Assembly: GCF_949987535.1 (NCBI RefSeq)
Contig: NC_080075.1
Span: 37,756,269-37,820,268, forward strand
Source of the DNA: Balaenoptera acutorostrata
Taxonomy: Eukaryota; Chordata; Mammalia; Artiodactyla; Balaenopteridae
DNA length: 64,000 bases
Direction: 5' to 3'
This document shows, piece after piece, positions 46,501-58,195 of the stretch. Made by a program: the position numbers and the translations under genes. The notes beneath the pieces were generated by a model. It made no database searches. It was not told the DNA's origin and was given only the letters and a program-made list of their open reading frames with translations. Position 1 is the stretch's first letter. Each line of letters starts with the position of its first letter.

Positions 46501-47375
46501 GAACACTCTATGACATCAATCACAGCAAACTCCTTTTTGACCCATGTCCTAGAGAAATCGATATTAAAACAAACATAAACAAATGGGACCTAATGCAACT
46601 TAAAAGCTTTTACACAGCAAAGGAAACCATACACGAGACGAAAAGACAACCCTCAGAATGGGAGAAAATATTTGCAAACAAAGCAACTGACAACGGATTA
46701 ATCTCCAAAATCTACAAGCAGCTCATGAAGCTCAATATGAAAAAAACAAACAACCCAATCCAAAAATGGGCAGAAGACCTAAATAGACATTTCTCCAAAG
46801 AAGATATACAGACTGCCAACAAACACATGAAAGAATGCTCAACATCACCAATCTTTTGAGAAATGCAAATCAAAACTACAATGAGGTATCACCTCACACC
46901 AGTCAGAATGGCCATCATCAAAAAATCTACAAACAATAAATGCTGCAGAGGGTGTGGAGAAAAAGGAACCCTCTTGCACTGTTGGTGGGAATGTAAATTG
47001 ATACAGCCACTATGGAGAACAGTATGGAGATTCCTCAAAAAACTAAAAATAGAACTACCATACGACCCAGTAATCCCACTACTGGGCATATACTCTGAGA
47101 AAACCATAATTCAAAAAGAGTCATGTACCAAAATGTTCATTGCAGCTCTATTTACAATAGCCAGGACATGGAAGCAACCTAAGTGTCCATCGACAGATGA
47201 ATGGATAAAGAAGATGTGGCACATATATACAATGGAATATTACTCAGCCATAAAAAGAAATGAAATGGAGGTATTTGTAATGAGGTGGATGGAGTTAGAG
47301 TCTGTCATACAGAGTGAAGTAAGTCAGAAAGAGAAAAACAAATACAGTATGCTAACACATATATATGGAATCTAA
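43562..47375 (+). pseudogene. L1 ORF2 (endonuclease-RT), disabled; 724-codon open core
   Basis: The start is at 43,562 (MVIGTYILIITLNVNGLN). A 1-nt deletion near 43,645 shifts the frame in the endonuclease domain. From 43,722 to 45,896 the frame is open for 724 codons: endonuclease C-terminal half ([15 protein letters not shown], where the usual VGDFN is EGDFN), linker, and RT with [24 protein letters not shown] and catalytic FADD at 45,651-45,662. A TAA at 45,894-45,896 replaces the usual tyrosine codon. More stops follow before the last open parts 46,392-46,859 and 46,863-47,375, the latter with CX3CX7HX4C. It is inactive. Confidence 0.92.
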
Positions 47376-47766
47376 GGGAAAAAAAAAAAAAGGCCATGAA
47401 GAACCTAGTGGCAAGACAGGAATAAAGACACAGACCTACTGGAGAATGGACTTGGGGATGTGGGGAGGGGGTGGGGTGGGATGTGACGGGGTAGGAGAGT
47501 GTCATGGACATGTATACACTGCCAAATGTGGAATGGATGGCTGGTGGGAGGCGGCCGCATGGCACGGGGAGATCAGCTCGGTGCTTTGTGACCACCTGGA
47601 GGGGTGGGATGGGGAGGGTGGGAGGGAGGGAGATGCAAGAGGGAAGAGAAATGGGAACATATTGTATATGTATAACTGATTCACTTTGTTATAAAGCAGA
47701 TGCTAACACACTATTGTAAGGCAATTATACTTCAATAAAGATGTTTGAGAAAAAAAAAAAAAAAAA
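47110..47766 (+). mobile_element. Younger L1 3' segment grafted into the older L1
   Basis: From about 47,110 to the A tail at 47,750-47,766 the sequence is almost identical to 1,231-1,887. Upstream of 47,110 the same two elements differ by about 6%. Apart from an 18-site A-to-G cluster only two substitutions are seen. The segment is followed directly by another L1 3' end. Confidence 0.75.
47441..47598 (+). other. A-to-G hypermutation cluster in the L1 3' UTR
   Basis: Against 1,562-1,719 (offset 45,879) all 18 differences are A in that copy and G here, at 47,441, 455, 460, 479, 488, 494, 512, 521, 530, 531, 535, 539, 543, 550, 553, 561, 566 and 598. The third copy at 47,940-48,170 has A at nearly all alignable sites. 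Confidence 0.9.
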
Positions 47767-48305
47767 GAAGATGTAGCACATATAAACAATGGAATATTAC
47801 TCAGCCATAAAAAGGAACAAAGTTGAGTTATTTGTAGTGAGGTGGATGGACCTAGAGACTGTCATACAGAGTGAAGTAAGTCAGAAAGAGAAAAACAAAT
47901 ACCATATGCTAACACATATATATGGAATCTAAAATGAGGGAAAAAATGGTTCTGAAGAACTTAGGGGCAGGACGGGAATAAAGACGCAGACCTAGAGAAT
48001 GGACTTGAGGACACAGGGAGGGGGAAGGGTAAGCTGGGACGAAGTGAGAGAGTAGCATGGACTTATATATACTACCAAATGTAAAATAGATAGCTAGTGG
48101 AAGCAGCCGCATAGCACAGGGAGATCAACTCTGTGTTTTGTGACCACCTAGAGGGGTGGGATAGGGAGGGTGGGAGGGAGGGAGATGCAAGAGGGAAGAG
48201 ATATGGAAACATATGTATATGTATAACTGATTTACTTTGTTATAAAGCAGAAACTAACACACCACTGTAAAGCAATTATACTCCAATAAAGATGTTAAAA
48301 AAAAA
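47767..48305 (+). mobile_element. Original 3' end of the older L1
   Basis: It begins at gaagatgtagcacatata, homologous to 47,210 onward. It carries the last ORF2 codons, a diverged 3' UTR, AATAAA near 48,286 and an A tail, and abuts the right target-site duplication. It is therefore the authentic 3' end of the element that inserted at 40,164. Confidence 0.85.
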
Positions 48306-48322
48306 AAGAAGTCTCATTGTAG
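48306..48322. repeat. Target-site duplication, right copy, of the L1 at 40,164
   Basis: Exact 17-bp match to 40,147-40,163; the first A's merge with the L1 tail. Confidence 0.93.
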
Positions 48323-48568
48323 TACTAATGTAGGTCTTTTATAAATGCAAAGTGGTGTAAAGCAAACTTTCAAAAAGGGGGGCGGGTACACTTATACTGG
48401 TAATGAGCACACTCTTGAGTCACAACATCAGAATTTGAATCCTGGTGGCCCTGCTTACCAATTGTGACTAAACCACACCCACCAGAGCTGCCAGGATGCC
48501 TACATAAACCCACATAAACCTCTTAAGTTCTTACCTACATGTAGTAAGCACTTAATAAAAGATAACTA

Positions 48569-48598
48569 GCACTCACTTTGGCAGCACATATACTAAAA
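48569..48598 (+). pseudogene. U6 snRNA 5' fragment (retropseudogene)
   Basis: gcactcactttggcagcaca followed by tatactaaaa matches the first 30 nt of U6 snRNA with four differences, all transitions. The rest of U6 is missing; an A/T-rich stub follows. An 11-bp direct repeat, aaagataacta, flanks it (48,558-48,568 and 48,607-48,617), which indicates retroposition of a 3'-truncated U6. It is not a functional RNA gene. Confidence 0.8.
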
Positions 48599-48619
48599 AA
48601 TAATAGAAAGATAACTATT

Positions 48620-50820
48620 ATTAAAGTAGAGGTCAAAAATACATTTGATGATTGTAAGTTTTATATCTTCTATTGGACTCTTACTGTGAGCTGAGAGAAC
48701 CTATAAAATGTGAATAATTAAATTTAATATGTTTCCTTGAATGCCTAAATTAACTCAAAATGTTTTCCCTGCATATGGACTGATGTTCTGTAACTTTGTG
48801 AGGGTCATTAAACATATTTGGTTGACTCTCAAGGATTTGGGGTTACATTTTGCAGTCTAGGGAATCTTTAAAGGAACTAAAGTCCTCTGGTTCAACAAAG
48901 GAAGCTGGAGGGAGGGAGGGAGAGAGAGAAAAAGAGGAAAAACAGTCCGCCCTCATACTACCCTTCAATTGTTCTCAGTCCTCAAAATGGGGTTTGATTA
49001 TTTTTAATAGAGAAAATGTTGCCATAGACCAATTCAAAATCAATTTATTAAAATTGACACATTATCCAATCCTTTACCATAAAAGGATGAACCCACACTT
49101 TCTGCAAGCTTTTCTCCAAGAAACCTGAGGTTGCAAATACCTTCCTAGAATGCTATCAATTTAAATGATTGAAAAAAACAACACATAATAAGTGACAGAT
49201 TTTTCAAATCAGATAAAGATGGGAACCAGATTATCTGTCTGGGGGTGATAGATTGCAGCAATAATAAATTCACTTGAAGACACTGGATCAATTTTTAATC
49301 AAGCCAAGAATTATTATTGCAGAAAGATAAAATGACCCATGAGAAGATGCCTTAATTTTCCACCAATCAAATTATAGCCTTTCTAAATAAGATGTAATGA
49401 GATCCACGGAATATCCAGGTTACACATCCCACCTAATTACCCATGTTCCCTGTCATGTAGTGATATACTAGTGGTAAACTGACCTCTGAATTTGCCCAGA
49501 TGAAAAGGTAATTAGTTTTTCCACCAAGCTGTAGTGAAAATAACAGCAGTGACACATGTCATCTCCTTCCACCAAGTCACAGTCTCTGAGGTGTTTGTTC
49601 TTAAAATATACAGGATATGACCTACTGGGTAATAAACAACACAGTCATTAAGTGAAGCTTGTATCTGACAGAAAAACAGCCACCATCTCTAAATTGAGAA
49701 AAAAGGGCCTGGAGGTAAAGCAAATCAGTCTACACTTGACATTAAACTTTATCAGCAGGGAACAATGCCCCCTCCTCCAGGAACCACCAATCAGGAAATG
49801 GAACTTGTAATTACCGATGATTGTGAAGACCCTGTAGAGAGATCCACGTGTTCCATCTGCCCCACTTGGTCCCATCTCTCCTTTCAGGATTTGGGATCTC
49901 TCCCAACTCAGGTTCCTTTCCTCATCCAAAAGCGGCTGATGAGAAACAGCATCAGCATAAATCTAGGTGTCCCCCTGAACTAATCCCGGTAGGCATCCCT
50001 TCACCATCATTCATTCAACAAACGTCTACATGCCCCCTTCCTTTCTCCAATTCTTGAAACAGATAATCCCACTTGCTTGAATCAGTCTAATTTATCAAAT
50101 CTGTTTTTTCTTCATCCCTATGGTTGGACACATACCTGAGGTCTTCCAGCATCAGAATTTCCTGTATTTATTGGAAATTCATCTAACTTATCACTTATTT
50201 CAATCCACTCTTTATCTCCTACTAATGCTTATATGTGCCTATAAAGAGATTATTAGTAAATTAGTGACCCCGGGTCATGTTTAGGCCTCCAATGTTAATG
50301 ATTATCAGTTGTTGATTTGAAATTGTCTTTAATTTATCCCTGTCATTAAACCCTTTGAAGAACTGTTTACATTTCACCAAGAGTATGAGAATTGCAAAGA
50401 TCTTGCATTTTCAAACAGTGCAAAGCCAACCCAGAGTTTTCCATCTGATAGCTCTCAGAAAGACAGAATCTTCTAAGCTAATGAACAGTAATCCTTCACG
50501 ATGAGGCTTGTATCTGGAACTCAATGAATACATTTACTGCAAAATTTTTTTCCCAACTGATGATGTTTGCACAATTTGTCTTTTTAATCATCACATATAC
50601 ATTTAACCCATTTTTGGTAATGTGTGATCCTTCAAATCATCATATTCAAGGCATGCTCACAGTAAGGGCAAAATAATGACCAAAAAATCACCAATTATTC
50701 TAATGTAACACCAGATGGCATTTCATTCAATTGCAGATCTCAACACTGATAATCCCAAAATTTATTTAATAATAACTAACAAATATTAGTTGTTTTGTTT
50801 TTATTATTTAATATATTATA
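48620..50820. other. Unique, repeat-poor non-coding stretch
   Basis: No gene is seen. 48,990-49,570 and 50,230-50,450 look like slowly evolving non-coding DNA (dense AT-rich homeobox, TGACAG and ATCAAT words, no repeats). This needs a conservation track to judge. Confidence 0.35.
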
Positions 50821-50823
50821 TAT

Positions 50824-51140
50824 GTTATGGACTGAATGTTTATATCCCCTCGAAAATGTTGAAGCCCTAACCCCCAGTGTGATGATATTTGGAAGTGGGA
50901 CCTTTGGGAGGTTTAGAGGAGGTCATGAGGGTAGAGCAGCCATGATGGAATTACTGTCCTTATAAGAGGAAGAGACACCAGAGCCTTCTCTTTCTACCAC
51001 ATAAAGAAACAGCAAGATGGCGGCTGTCTGCAAGCCAAGAAGAGAGCCTTCATCAAGAATTGAATCTAGGACACCTTGACCTTGGACTTCTCAGCCTATA
51101 AAGCCACTCAAAGCGTGGTGGCTAAGCTAAGACAAAATAT
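50824..51140 (+). mobile_element. MaLR solo LTR (MST/MLT1 type)
   Basis: 'tgttatggactgaatgtttatatcccc', 'gttgaagccctaacccccagtgtgatgatatttgg' (in part), 'aagaggaagagacaccagag' and 'cagcaagatggcggctgtctgc' follow the MaLR LTR consensus. No internal sequence is seen. Confidence 0.85.
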
Positions 51141-51224
51141 AAATATATTATGTAATAATTGTTATATTACACATTATATTAAGATTAATATATAATAATA
51201 TATACTGCATGAAATAATATCAAC

Positions 51225-51420
51225 TAACACTCAGGCAGTCTGTTAACAGTTTTACGTTCACTGTCTTCAACTTATCAAGCTCAAGAGGTAACTCCTTTCA
51301 TTCTAGTTTTACAGATGGAAAAAGATCAAGGCTTGAAGGGGGTAGCTAACTTGCACAAGGCCCCATAAGGGATGAAACCCAGGCAATCTGTCTCCACACT
51401 TACCCACTAAGATACAAAGT
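51225..51420 (-). mobile_element. MIR SINE
   Basis: 'gtaactcctttcattctagttttacagatgg' (in part), 'gctaacttgcacaaggccc' and 'gatgaaacccaggcaatctg' are MIR text in reverse. Confidence 0.7.
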
Positions 51421-53284
51421 AAGCTTTCTGAAATTGCTCAAGTTCATTTTCATTTACTCTTTAACTAGGATTAAAATACCTAGACAACGCCCACTGCTAT
51501 GATGTCCCACTAGTGATTTTTTCCCCCATTTTTATGATATCTTCGCTTTGGATGGTACTGCCTCCTCTGAGTGCCCTTAGAAATAATTGGCTCACGCACA
51601 AAGAGAGTTGCCCTCAATTTAATGAATTCCAGCAATTCATCCTTTTGCTACCCCTTTCTTGCTAATTTATTAATAACAAGTACAACAAAACTGCCATGCT
51701 GTATAAATTCTTACATATTCTCTTTACCTTAAAGTATTGTCCCTCGTAGTCTTGAAAGGTGATACATTAAAATTTATGACTTGTTACCAGTAACATAGCT
51801 ATAAGCCAACTGACGATAAAAGCCAACTATTCTTCAGTAATTAAACATGCCCATTGTAGTAAATGGAATATTTGCTTCAATACGTCTTTGGAATATTAAT
51901 ATTTCAAATATCCCTTTGCATTCTCACACTTGGTCAAACCAATGCTTACACAACACATTGGCTGAATATATGCTGCTCCCTCTGTAACAGGTTTTTATGG
52001 ATCATTATTTAAATACAGACAAACAACTGTTCACAGATTTATAATACTTGTCTGCATTAAATGTCTGAATAGTAGCAAGTAGCTCATGGATTCAACAGTA
52101 AATACTTCCACAAATCTGTATCAATGAAAACCACGGCACTACAAATCCATTGATCCTCACAGTCTAAACAAGTTAATGTAAAGACAGTATTGTCTCTTAT
52201 GTGTTGGTATGGCCAAAAAGATTTGATGCCAACCACAGATTTTCTACTCATAACTTTCACTGACTTGCTTCCTGCTATTACACATTGAAAACCTCCCTTT
52301 TCGAGGTAACCAACTGTTCCAGTTTACCTGCAACTGTCCTGGTTTTAGCACTGAGGGTTCTGTATCCTGGGAAACTGCGCAGTTCTAGGCTCTTCCTAAA
52401 CCTTCCTGCAGCCAACCTCCTTAGAGCTAATCCATCCTGACACCATAAAGTCTACTCTCAAAATGTGTTGAAAGCATCACTGATACACACTGTAAATGGC
52501 TTTTTCCAAAAGTGTATGATTTTCAATAAGCATAGCTCTTAGGAAATTGCTTCCAGCACACAGACCAACACAATGGGACCTGCTCGCCAAGACTCTGGGT
52601 GATGAATTCTTTTCACCTGAAAACTAAGACACGATGGTAGCAATGAAAAGAATTCAAATTTGTTCAAACATACTTTTCCCTCACTTTTGCTTAAGAAAGC
52701 CCAATGAATGAAGAAGGTTTTAGTCTCTCACCAAGAAAGCAAAAATAGAAAGATACTAAAGTTTGGGATGAGAAAGGATAATTCATTTAGTGTTAAATAA
52801 GGTAAACTTGAGGTGACTTTAGGACAAATAGATGAGTCCAGTAGATATCCAGATATAAGTACCTGGGGCTGAGATAAGAGACTGAGCTGCAAAGACAGGT
52901 TTAGGAGCCATTGGATTGCAGGTAGAAGTTGAAATGGATGAGGTGAAGTGGAGCGGACGAGATGACCTGGAGAGAATACGTAAGAAAAGAGGCAGATGAG
53001 TACCTTGCCTGATCCCCTGAATCATATTCATTCTTAAAGTGCCCTGCTCTAGATTCCACTGATCTGATTTCCTGTGTCTTCATCTTGCTGAATTGGAGCT
53101 GGCCAGTTATTCTTTTGCTGGATGGACTATTCTGAACCATTCCTGGGAGCCCAATTTTCCTGAACTCCTCAAGGCATCTCCTCTGTAAGCAACTCTAAGG
53201 TTTGTCCTAGGAGCCCTGAGGTAGCTAAACCTCTTACGTGAGCAACTCATTATTCTTTCTTTCTTTCTCTTGCTTTCTTTCTTT
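51421..53284. other. Unique non-coding stretch
   Basis: No gene is seen. 52,305-52,390 ('aactgttccagtttacctgc', 'actgtcctggttttagcactg', 'ctgggaaactgcgcagt') resembles an old DNA-transposon or MamRep-type repeat that I cannot name. Confidence 0.35.
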
Positions 53285-53335
53285 TGTACAAATATTTATT
53301 GAGCACCAATCATGTGCCAGGCACTAGAAGCAATG
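53285..53335 (-). mobile_element. MIR 3' fragment beside a TTTC-rich tract
   Basis: 'tatttattgagcaccaatcatgtgccaggcac' (in part) is the MIR tail in reverse. (CTTT)n-like sequence precedes it at 53,252-53,284. Confidence 0.6.
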
Positions 53336-53727
53336 AACTAAAAAGCACAGTATTCCTATAGCATATACTTAAAGGCTATATTTCAGAGAAATGAGCTAAA
53401 GAGTTATTTTTACTAATTTTTAAAATTTTGCTTTGTTAAGAAAAAAAGAAAATAGTGGCAGAGCTTTGAAGTCTCTTGAACTTGATATTCTAAAGGGAAG
53501 CGAACGAGTGCCATACAGTTACTGAAGGTACAGGTATTCTTTCTAAGTCACTAAGCACTAGAGCATTGGATAAACATGGAATATGTTATTAAGTGGACAC
53601 AGTAGAGTTTACAGCAAGCTCAAGGCTCAGAACTATGCATATGGACACAGTTCTCAGCCCTCACCTCTCCAACACACCATTCACCCATTCAGCATTCCAC
53701 AGAACAAACCTGTATCATTCTTTATAA

Positions 53728-53954
53728 CAAGGGTCCCCAACCCCTGGGCTGCAGACCAGTAGCAGCAGTCAGCAGTCTGTCAGGAACTGGGTCGCACAGC
53801 AGGAGGCGAGCAGCGGGCAAGGCAGTGAAGCTTCATCTGCCACTCCCCATCGCTGGCATTACCGCCTGAACCAACCCCCCCGCAAACCCCCCTGCGTGGA
53901 AACATTGTCTTCCACGAAACCAGACCCTGATGCCAAAAAGACTGGGGACCACTG
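53728..53954 (+). mobile_element. MER1B-type hAT element, perfect 8-bp target duplication
   Basis: It runs from caagggtccccaacccctgg to ctggggaccactg and carries the typical MER1B interior. ctttataa flanks it on both sides (53,720-53,727 and 53,955-53,962). It is non-autonomous, related to the Charlie3 copy at 9,661-11,766. Confidence 0.92.
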
Positions 53955-53962
53955 CTTTATAA

Positions 53963-56875
53963 TATCTATTCCCCATTTAGTGGTTTGAAACATCCTGTCT
54001 AGTGGCAACAGTGTTCCTGTGGGCTATTGTGTCAAAGTCACTGGGATGCTTTCTGAAAGGCCTCTACTTACTACTGGGAAGTTTCAAGGAAATAATAGAA
54101 GGCATACGGTTAGCTCTTTTTGAGAAAACTGAGCCATTCAAATCGTATACTAAAATGTCCTAACTTCCAAAAGGCAAGAAAAGTGATTCTTAATTAAACG
54201 TTTAATGTTTATTATAGCTAGAATATTAGTTTTAGGTCAAATTTATGATGCACTAGATTTGTACTTTTTATGTTATTATATAGACTTTATAGTTCATTGA
54301 GATTTCTTATATAATCAATGTGTACAGTATATTTGAGCCCATTTATATGACAGAGCAAAATTTTATTCTTTAGAATTATTACAGAGGCTTAGAGCTGTCG
54401 CATCTTTGCTTTCATGACATATTTTTGTCACATCTATGGTTTATTTAACGGCAAGTCCTTGGTCAGGAATGCAATGCCCATGTATGATATCGTTCTTACG
54501 GGAAAATATGGCTGCTTTATGATAGAGTTTCCAGGAATGGATTGTGCTCAAAGGCAGAGACTAATTGTGCTTTGAAAGGAACAATTCTTAAGAGTGAGTG
54601 AGTGGTGAGTGTGTGTGTGCTGGTCACGTATAAGACACCTTCTCTACCCAAGACACATCACTAGGCACGCTCTTCCACCACTCAGGCTTGGAAAGACACA
54701 CGAATTCTTTTGAGATATTCTCTATCATGCATACAGGTTTAGTGATGGAGAGGGAAAGACTATATGTGATTATCCACACGTCCATCTCACCTCAAAAATA
54801 AAAGCCATTTGGCCTCTCATGCCATTTCCCTATTGCAGGTAGCAGGAAGTCTCAGTAACTTCAAGCACTTCCTGGCTTCTGACCATTTCAGTGAGTGAAG
54901 AATAAGTTCAGCTGCTTCGAGATGCACTTAGGAAAGACCAATGGTACAATGGCACAGAACCCATGTGAAAAATCCACAACTCCCAAGTTCAAGTCAGGGA
55001 CTTCAGTGTGACTCTGGATGTCCCTTGACATTCCTGACTCCTAAAATGTCTGCATTTTCTTCACAAAGGTTTCTTATCTTCAGCACATATGTCCAATTCT
55101 TCTAAAAGGATTCCCTGAAGGATACTATTTGATAACACCTAGAAAACTGCATAGAGAAATTTTTGAAATGAAAAGTGCCCTTCTCATTCGCTTTAAAAAC
55201 ATAAGTCTCTTAAATACGGCAAATGAATGAGTGAAAAATTCCAGATGTCTGGAAAGGCTGGGATACCCAATAGGACAGAAGGTGTGGAGAATTTCTGATC
55301 AGCTTCCAGCAAGCGAACGCATTTGAAACATCAGAATGAGAATAGGCCATGAAGCTATGTAAACTCATATGTACCTCATCCTTCTACATACAGTGTTTAA
55401 GCAATTTCAACTGAGCAGCATTTTTTTGATCGCTCAAGCCACGGAACAGACCTTGACTGGCTGTGGCTGCGGCAGAGTTCACACCAAAGAACGTGCCTGG
55501 GAGTGAGGGGAGGAAAAGACCCCTGTTGGACTGGGATAACGGGTGCGGCCACTCTGGTGGCCAGACAGGCAGGCTGGCCAAGAACAACATGTGAAAGCTG
55601 GGGAGTCTCATCAGGGGGAATGGCAGGTGCCCAGTCACTATATCAGTTAGGATTCAGCTACAGCCAACAGAAACCACTCTAGCTGGTTTCAGCGTAGAGT
55701 GATTTATCGCCAGGCGTTAGGGGGCTTCAAAGACCTATGGAGGGCTTGCAGGAATAAGTTCCAAGGCCCTGCCACAGTGGAGAGGGCCATCACGGCAAGC
55801 TGGTGAGCGTGGAACACGGCAGTCTCCAGCCTGATGTGCAGCAGCAAAGTGGACGTCTCGTGCCCTGCCTCTCACTCCGGTCCACTCAGCTCTGAAAGCT
55901 AGCCTTGCACATGGGCAGACCCAATATAGTACCCAGAAACTGAGCTCCGGGGAAGTTTTCTCAATCAGTTTTTTTGTTTTCCAGCATCTGCAGCACAGGG
56001 GGTTGGAACAGATGTTAAAGTCACAGATGGTAAAGTTGAAGTTTACACTGAGACATTAAATCAGCGATGGAGCAAGGGAGCCTCAAGGACTTAGAGGATG
56101 CAAGGAAGAAGAAAATCTGGCTTCCTATCCAAAAAGGTAGACTAAGCCAAGGGGAGAAAGTTCAAAGATGGGAACTTACCAGGAGTCAAGCCTAGGACCA
56201 CATTCTTTACAGTCAACAGCCTGAATTTCTCCCTAAGAGGAAAAACTTACTAGCGGGATTTGCAATCAAATGTCTTTTGTTTGTTAGTTTACCTGTCTAT
56301 CTAAACAGGCATCTAAGAGCTTCCTGGTAAAATCCTTTAAGGAGCCAAGGCTGTAGGAGAGACTGGACAGAAAGGGATGGTCTTCCCTGAGACCCAGGCC
56401 ATAGACTTGCTAAATGCAAGTCATGTTATCTTCCTTTAGCCCTTCACAATCTCCCCTCCCTCTGGGAAAACCTCTAGGGCACTCAGCATGCAGCCAGGGC
56501 TTAGCATGTAGCAGAAGTTCCACCACAGGGGAGATGAGGACAAAGTCACTTGTTCATCCAGTGAAGCAATCAGCTTCCACTCACTACAAGGTTGACGACA
56601 GCTGTCATTGCCTAGGGCTTCTCCCAGCAGTGTTTCACCTGCAGGACGTTGAAAGGAGGTTGCCAGCCCCTAAAATGAATAAATTAGAAACAGAGCCCAG
56701 GGCTTCCTCATGAGTGTATATGCTTAGCCTTTATGGGCCAATGTCTTTATGACCACTTTTAATAAAACCTCACCAATCTGAGTCTGGGGAGCAGACTTCT
56801 GACACGAGGGCACCCTGATGCTCTCTAAGGCCAGCTCTACTCTTGCATTTCAGGGATCTGCCCCAGTAACAATGA
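53963..56875. other. Unique non-coding stretch with uncertain old repeats
   Basis: No gene is recognised. 55,636-55,980 ('tatcagttaggattcagctacagcc...') has the feel of an old interspersed repeat. 54,360-54,600 is a repeat-free block of conserved-looking sequence. Confidence 0.35.
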
Positions 56876-56879
56876 TAAA

Positions 56880-57060
56880 AACAACGTTGTTGATATTTGA
56901 GGCATCTTAATTTTCTCCTCACTACAACATGGAGATACAGGCAGGAAAAATATAAGGATTTCCATTTAAAGATGAGGAAACGGGGATATAGTATAGATCT
57001 GTCCAAGGTACATAATGCTGGTCCCAGGCCAGACACCAGGCCCACAAATTACAAATCCAG
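56880..57060 (-). mobile_element. MIR SINE, diverged
   Basis: 'ccatttaaagatgaggaaacgggg' and 'tctgtccaaggtacataatgctgg' are MIR text in reverse. Confidence 0.6.
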
Positions 57061-57734
57061 GGGTGACACTCACAACTCCAAACTGCCTAGTGCTTCTGCT
57101 ATTTATAGCCAGATCCTAGGAGCAAAAGGGGTGGAGGGAAGCGGGATTCAGAGGTCCACCCTGAGGAACAGGTCCTCAAGAGTCAGGAAACACTGAAATG
57201 CTTCATTGCAAAGAAGACTTTTTAAGGCACACCAACCTTTTCTGAGTCATACTGGGGCAAAATAATTTCACACAATTCTGAAAATAATTACAGAATTGAA
57301 TTGGAAAGGATCAAATAAAGAAAGGTAGGAGAAAGAAGAGGGAAAAGTCTAAGGCCAATTTCCAACTTTTTTCAGTGTCCACACCCTACTGAAGTCTGGC
57401 TGACTTTAAGTGCTTCTTCCACAGCCCTTTACAAAGTGCTAGATATACATATATTTTCATTTAATACTGATTTTGCTTTCAGAACTTCCCCCACACCCCC
57501 TTAATATAACTGAAGATACTTTAGTCAAGGTATATATGATGGGAATGAGTTAAAATAGTAAACCCATTTGTCCTCAAACCTACTACTGTCACTTAATGTC
57601 TGTTTTTCCAAGGAAAGGAGAAACACACAGAATCAAAAAATTGTAAGTAGAAATATACAATTTTGACCTTTAAAAACCAAGTTGCTGTAAGGAAAGAAAT
57701 TACTTGCTTTCTTATTCCAAATTGGCTTAATACT

Positions 57735-57875
57735 TATAACTGGTAACATTTGCTGAGGGCATACTTTGTACCAGGCACTACAGCTAAGCCCATGATACAC
57801 ACTGCACTTCACAACAGCCTGGGAAATAAGTATTATTCCCATTTCACAGATGAGGAAAATGAGGAGCAGTAAGAT
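57735..57875 (-). mobile_element. MIR SINE
   Basis: 'gctgagggcatactttgtaccaggcac' (in part), 'attattcccatttcacagatgagg' and 'aaaatgaggagcag' are MIR text in reverse. Confidence 0.8.
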
Positions 57876-57876
57876 T

Positions 57877-57965
57877 AAACCAGTGCTTCTCGAATTTAAT
57901 GTGCAAACAAATGACCTGAGGATCTCGTTAAAATGCGAATTCTGATTCAGGAGGTCCTAGGACCA
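57877..57965 (+). mobile_element. hAT MER-type element fragment (MER20/MER33-like)
   Basis: 'ccagtgcttctcgaatttaatgtgc' and 'aaaatgcgaattctgattcagg' have the CAGTGSTTCTC start of mammalian hAT elements. Confidence 0.5.
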
Positions 57966-58028
57966 AGACCCAGGACTTGGAAATAGTGGACACCAGGTTC
58001 AAAGTCATTAGGTCCACTCCTATTCCCA

Positions 58029-58195
58029 GACACTGGTTCTCAAAGTGTGACCTCGGACCACCAGCAGCAGTAGCCCCTGGAAATGTGTTAGAAATGCAAA
58101 TTCTAGGGCTTTGCCCCAGAAAGACTAGATCAGAAACTCTGGGAGTGGGGTCCAGTGATCTGTGTTTTAGCAAGCCCTCCAGGGATCTCTAATGG
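58029..58195 (+). mobile_element. MER5A hAT element
   Basis: 'cactggttctcaaagtgtgacc', 'gttagaaatgcaaattctagggc' (in part), 'cagaaactctgggagtgggg' and 'gtgttttagcaagccctcc' match MER5A over its full length. Confidence 0.88.

Larger units (their letters stand above)
40164..48305 (+). mobile_element. Full-length LINE-1 with nested SINE and chimeric double 3' end
   Basis: It begins with gggagaccttcaagatggtg. A 5' UTR of over 2 kb (interrupted by a SINE) is followed by ORF1 (42,647-43,502), ORF2 (43,562-47,375), a first 3' UTR with A tail (47,376-47,766), a second L1 3' end (47,767-48,296) and a final A tail. One 17-bp duplication brackets everything. The 5' UTR type differs from that of the L1 at 17,680-23,591. 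Confidence 0.93.
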
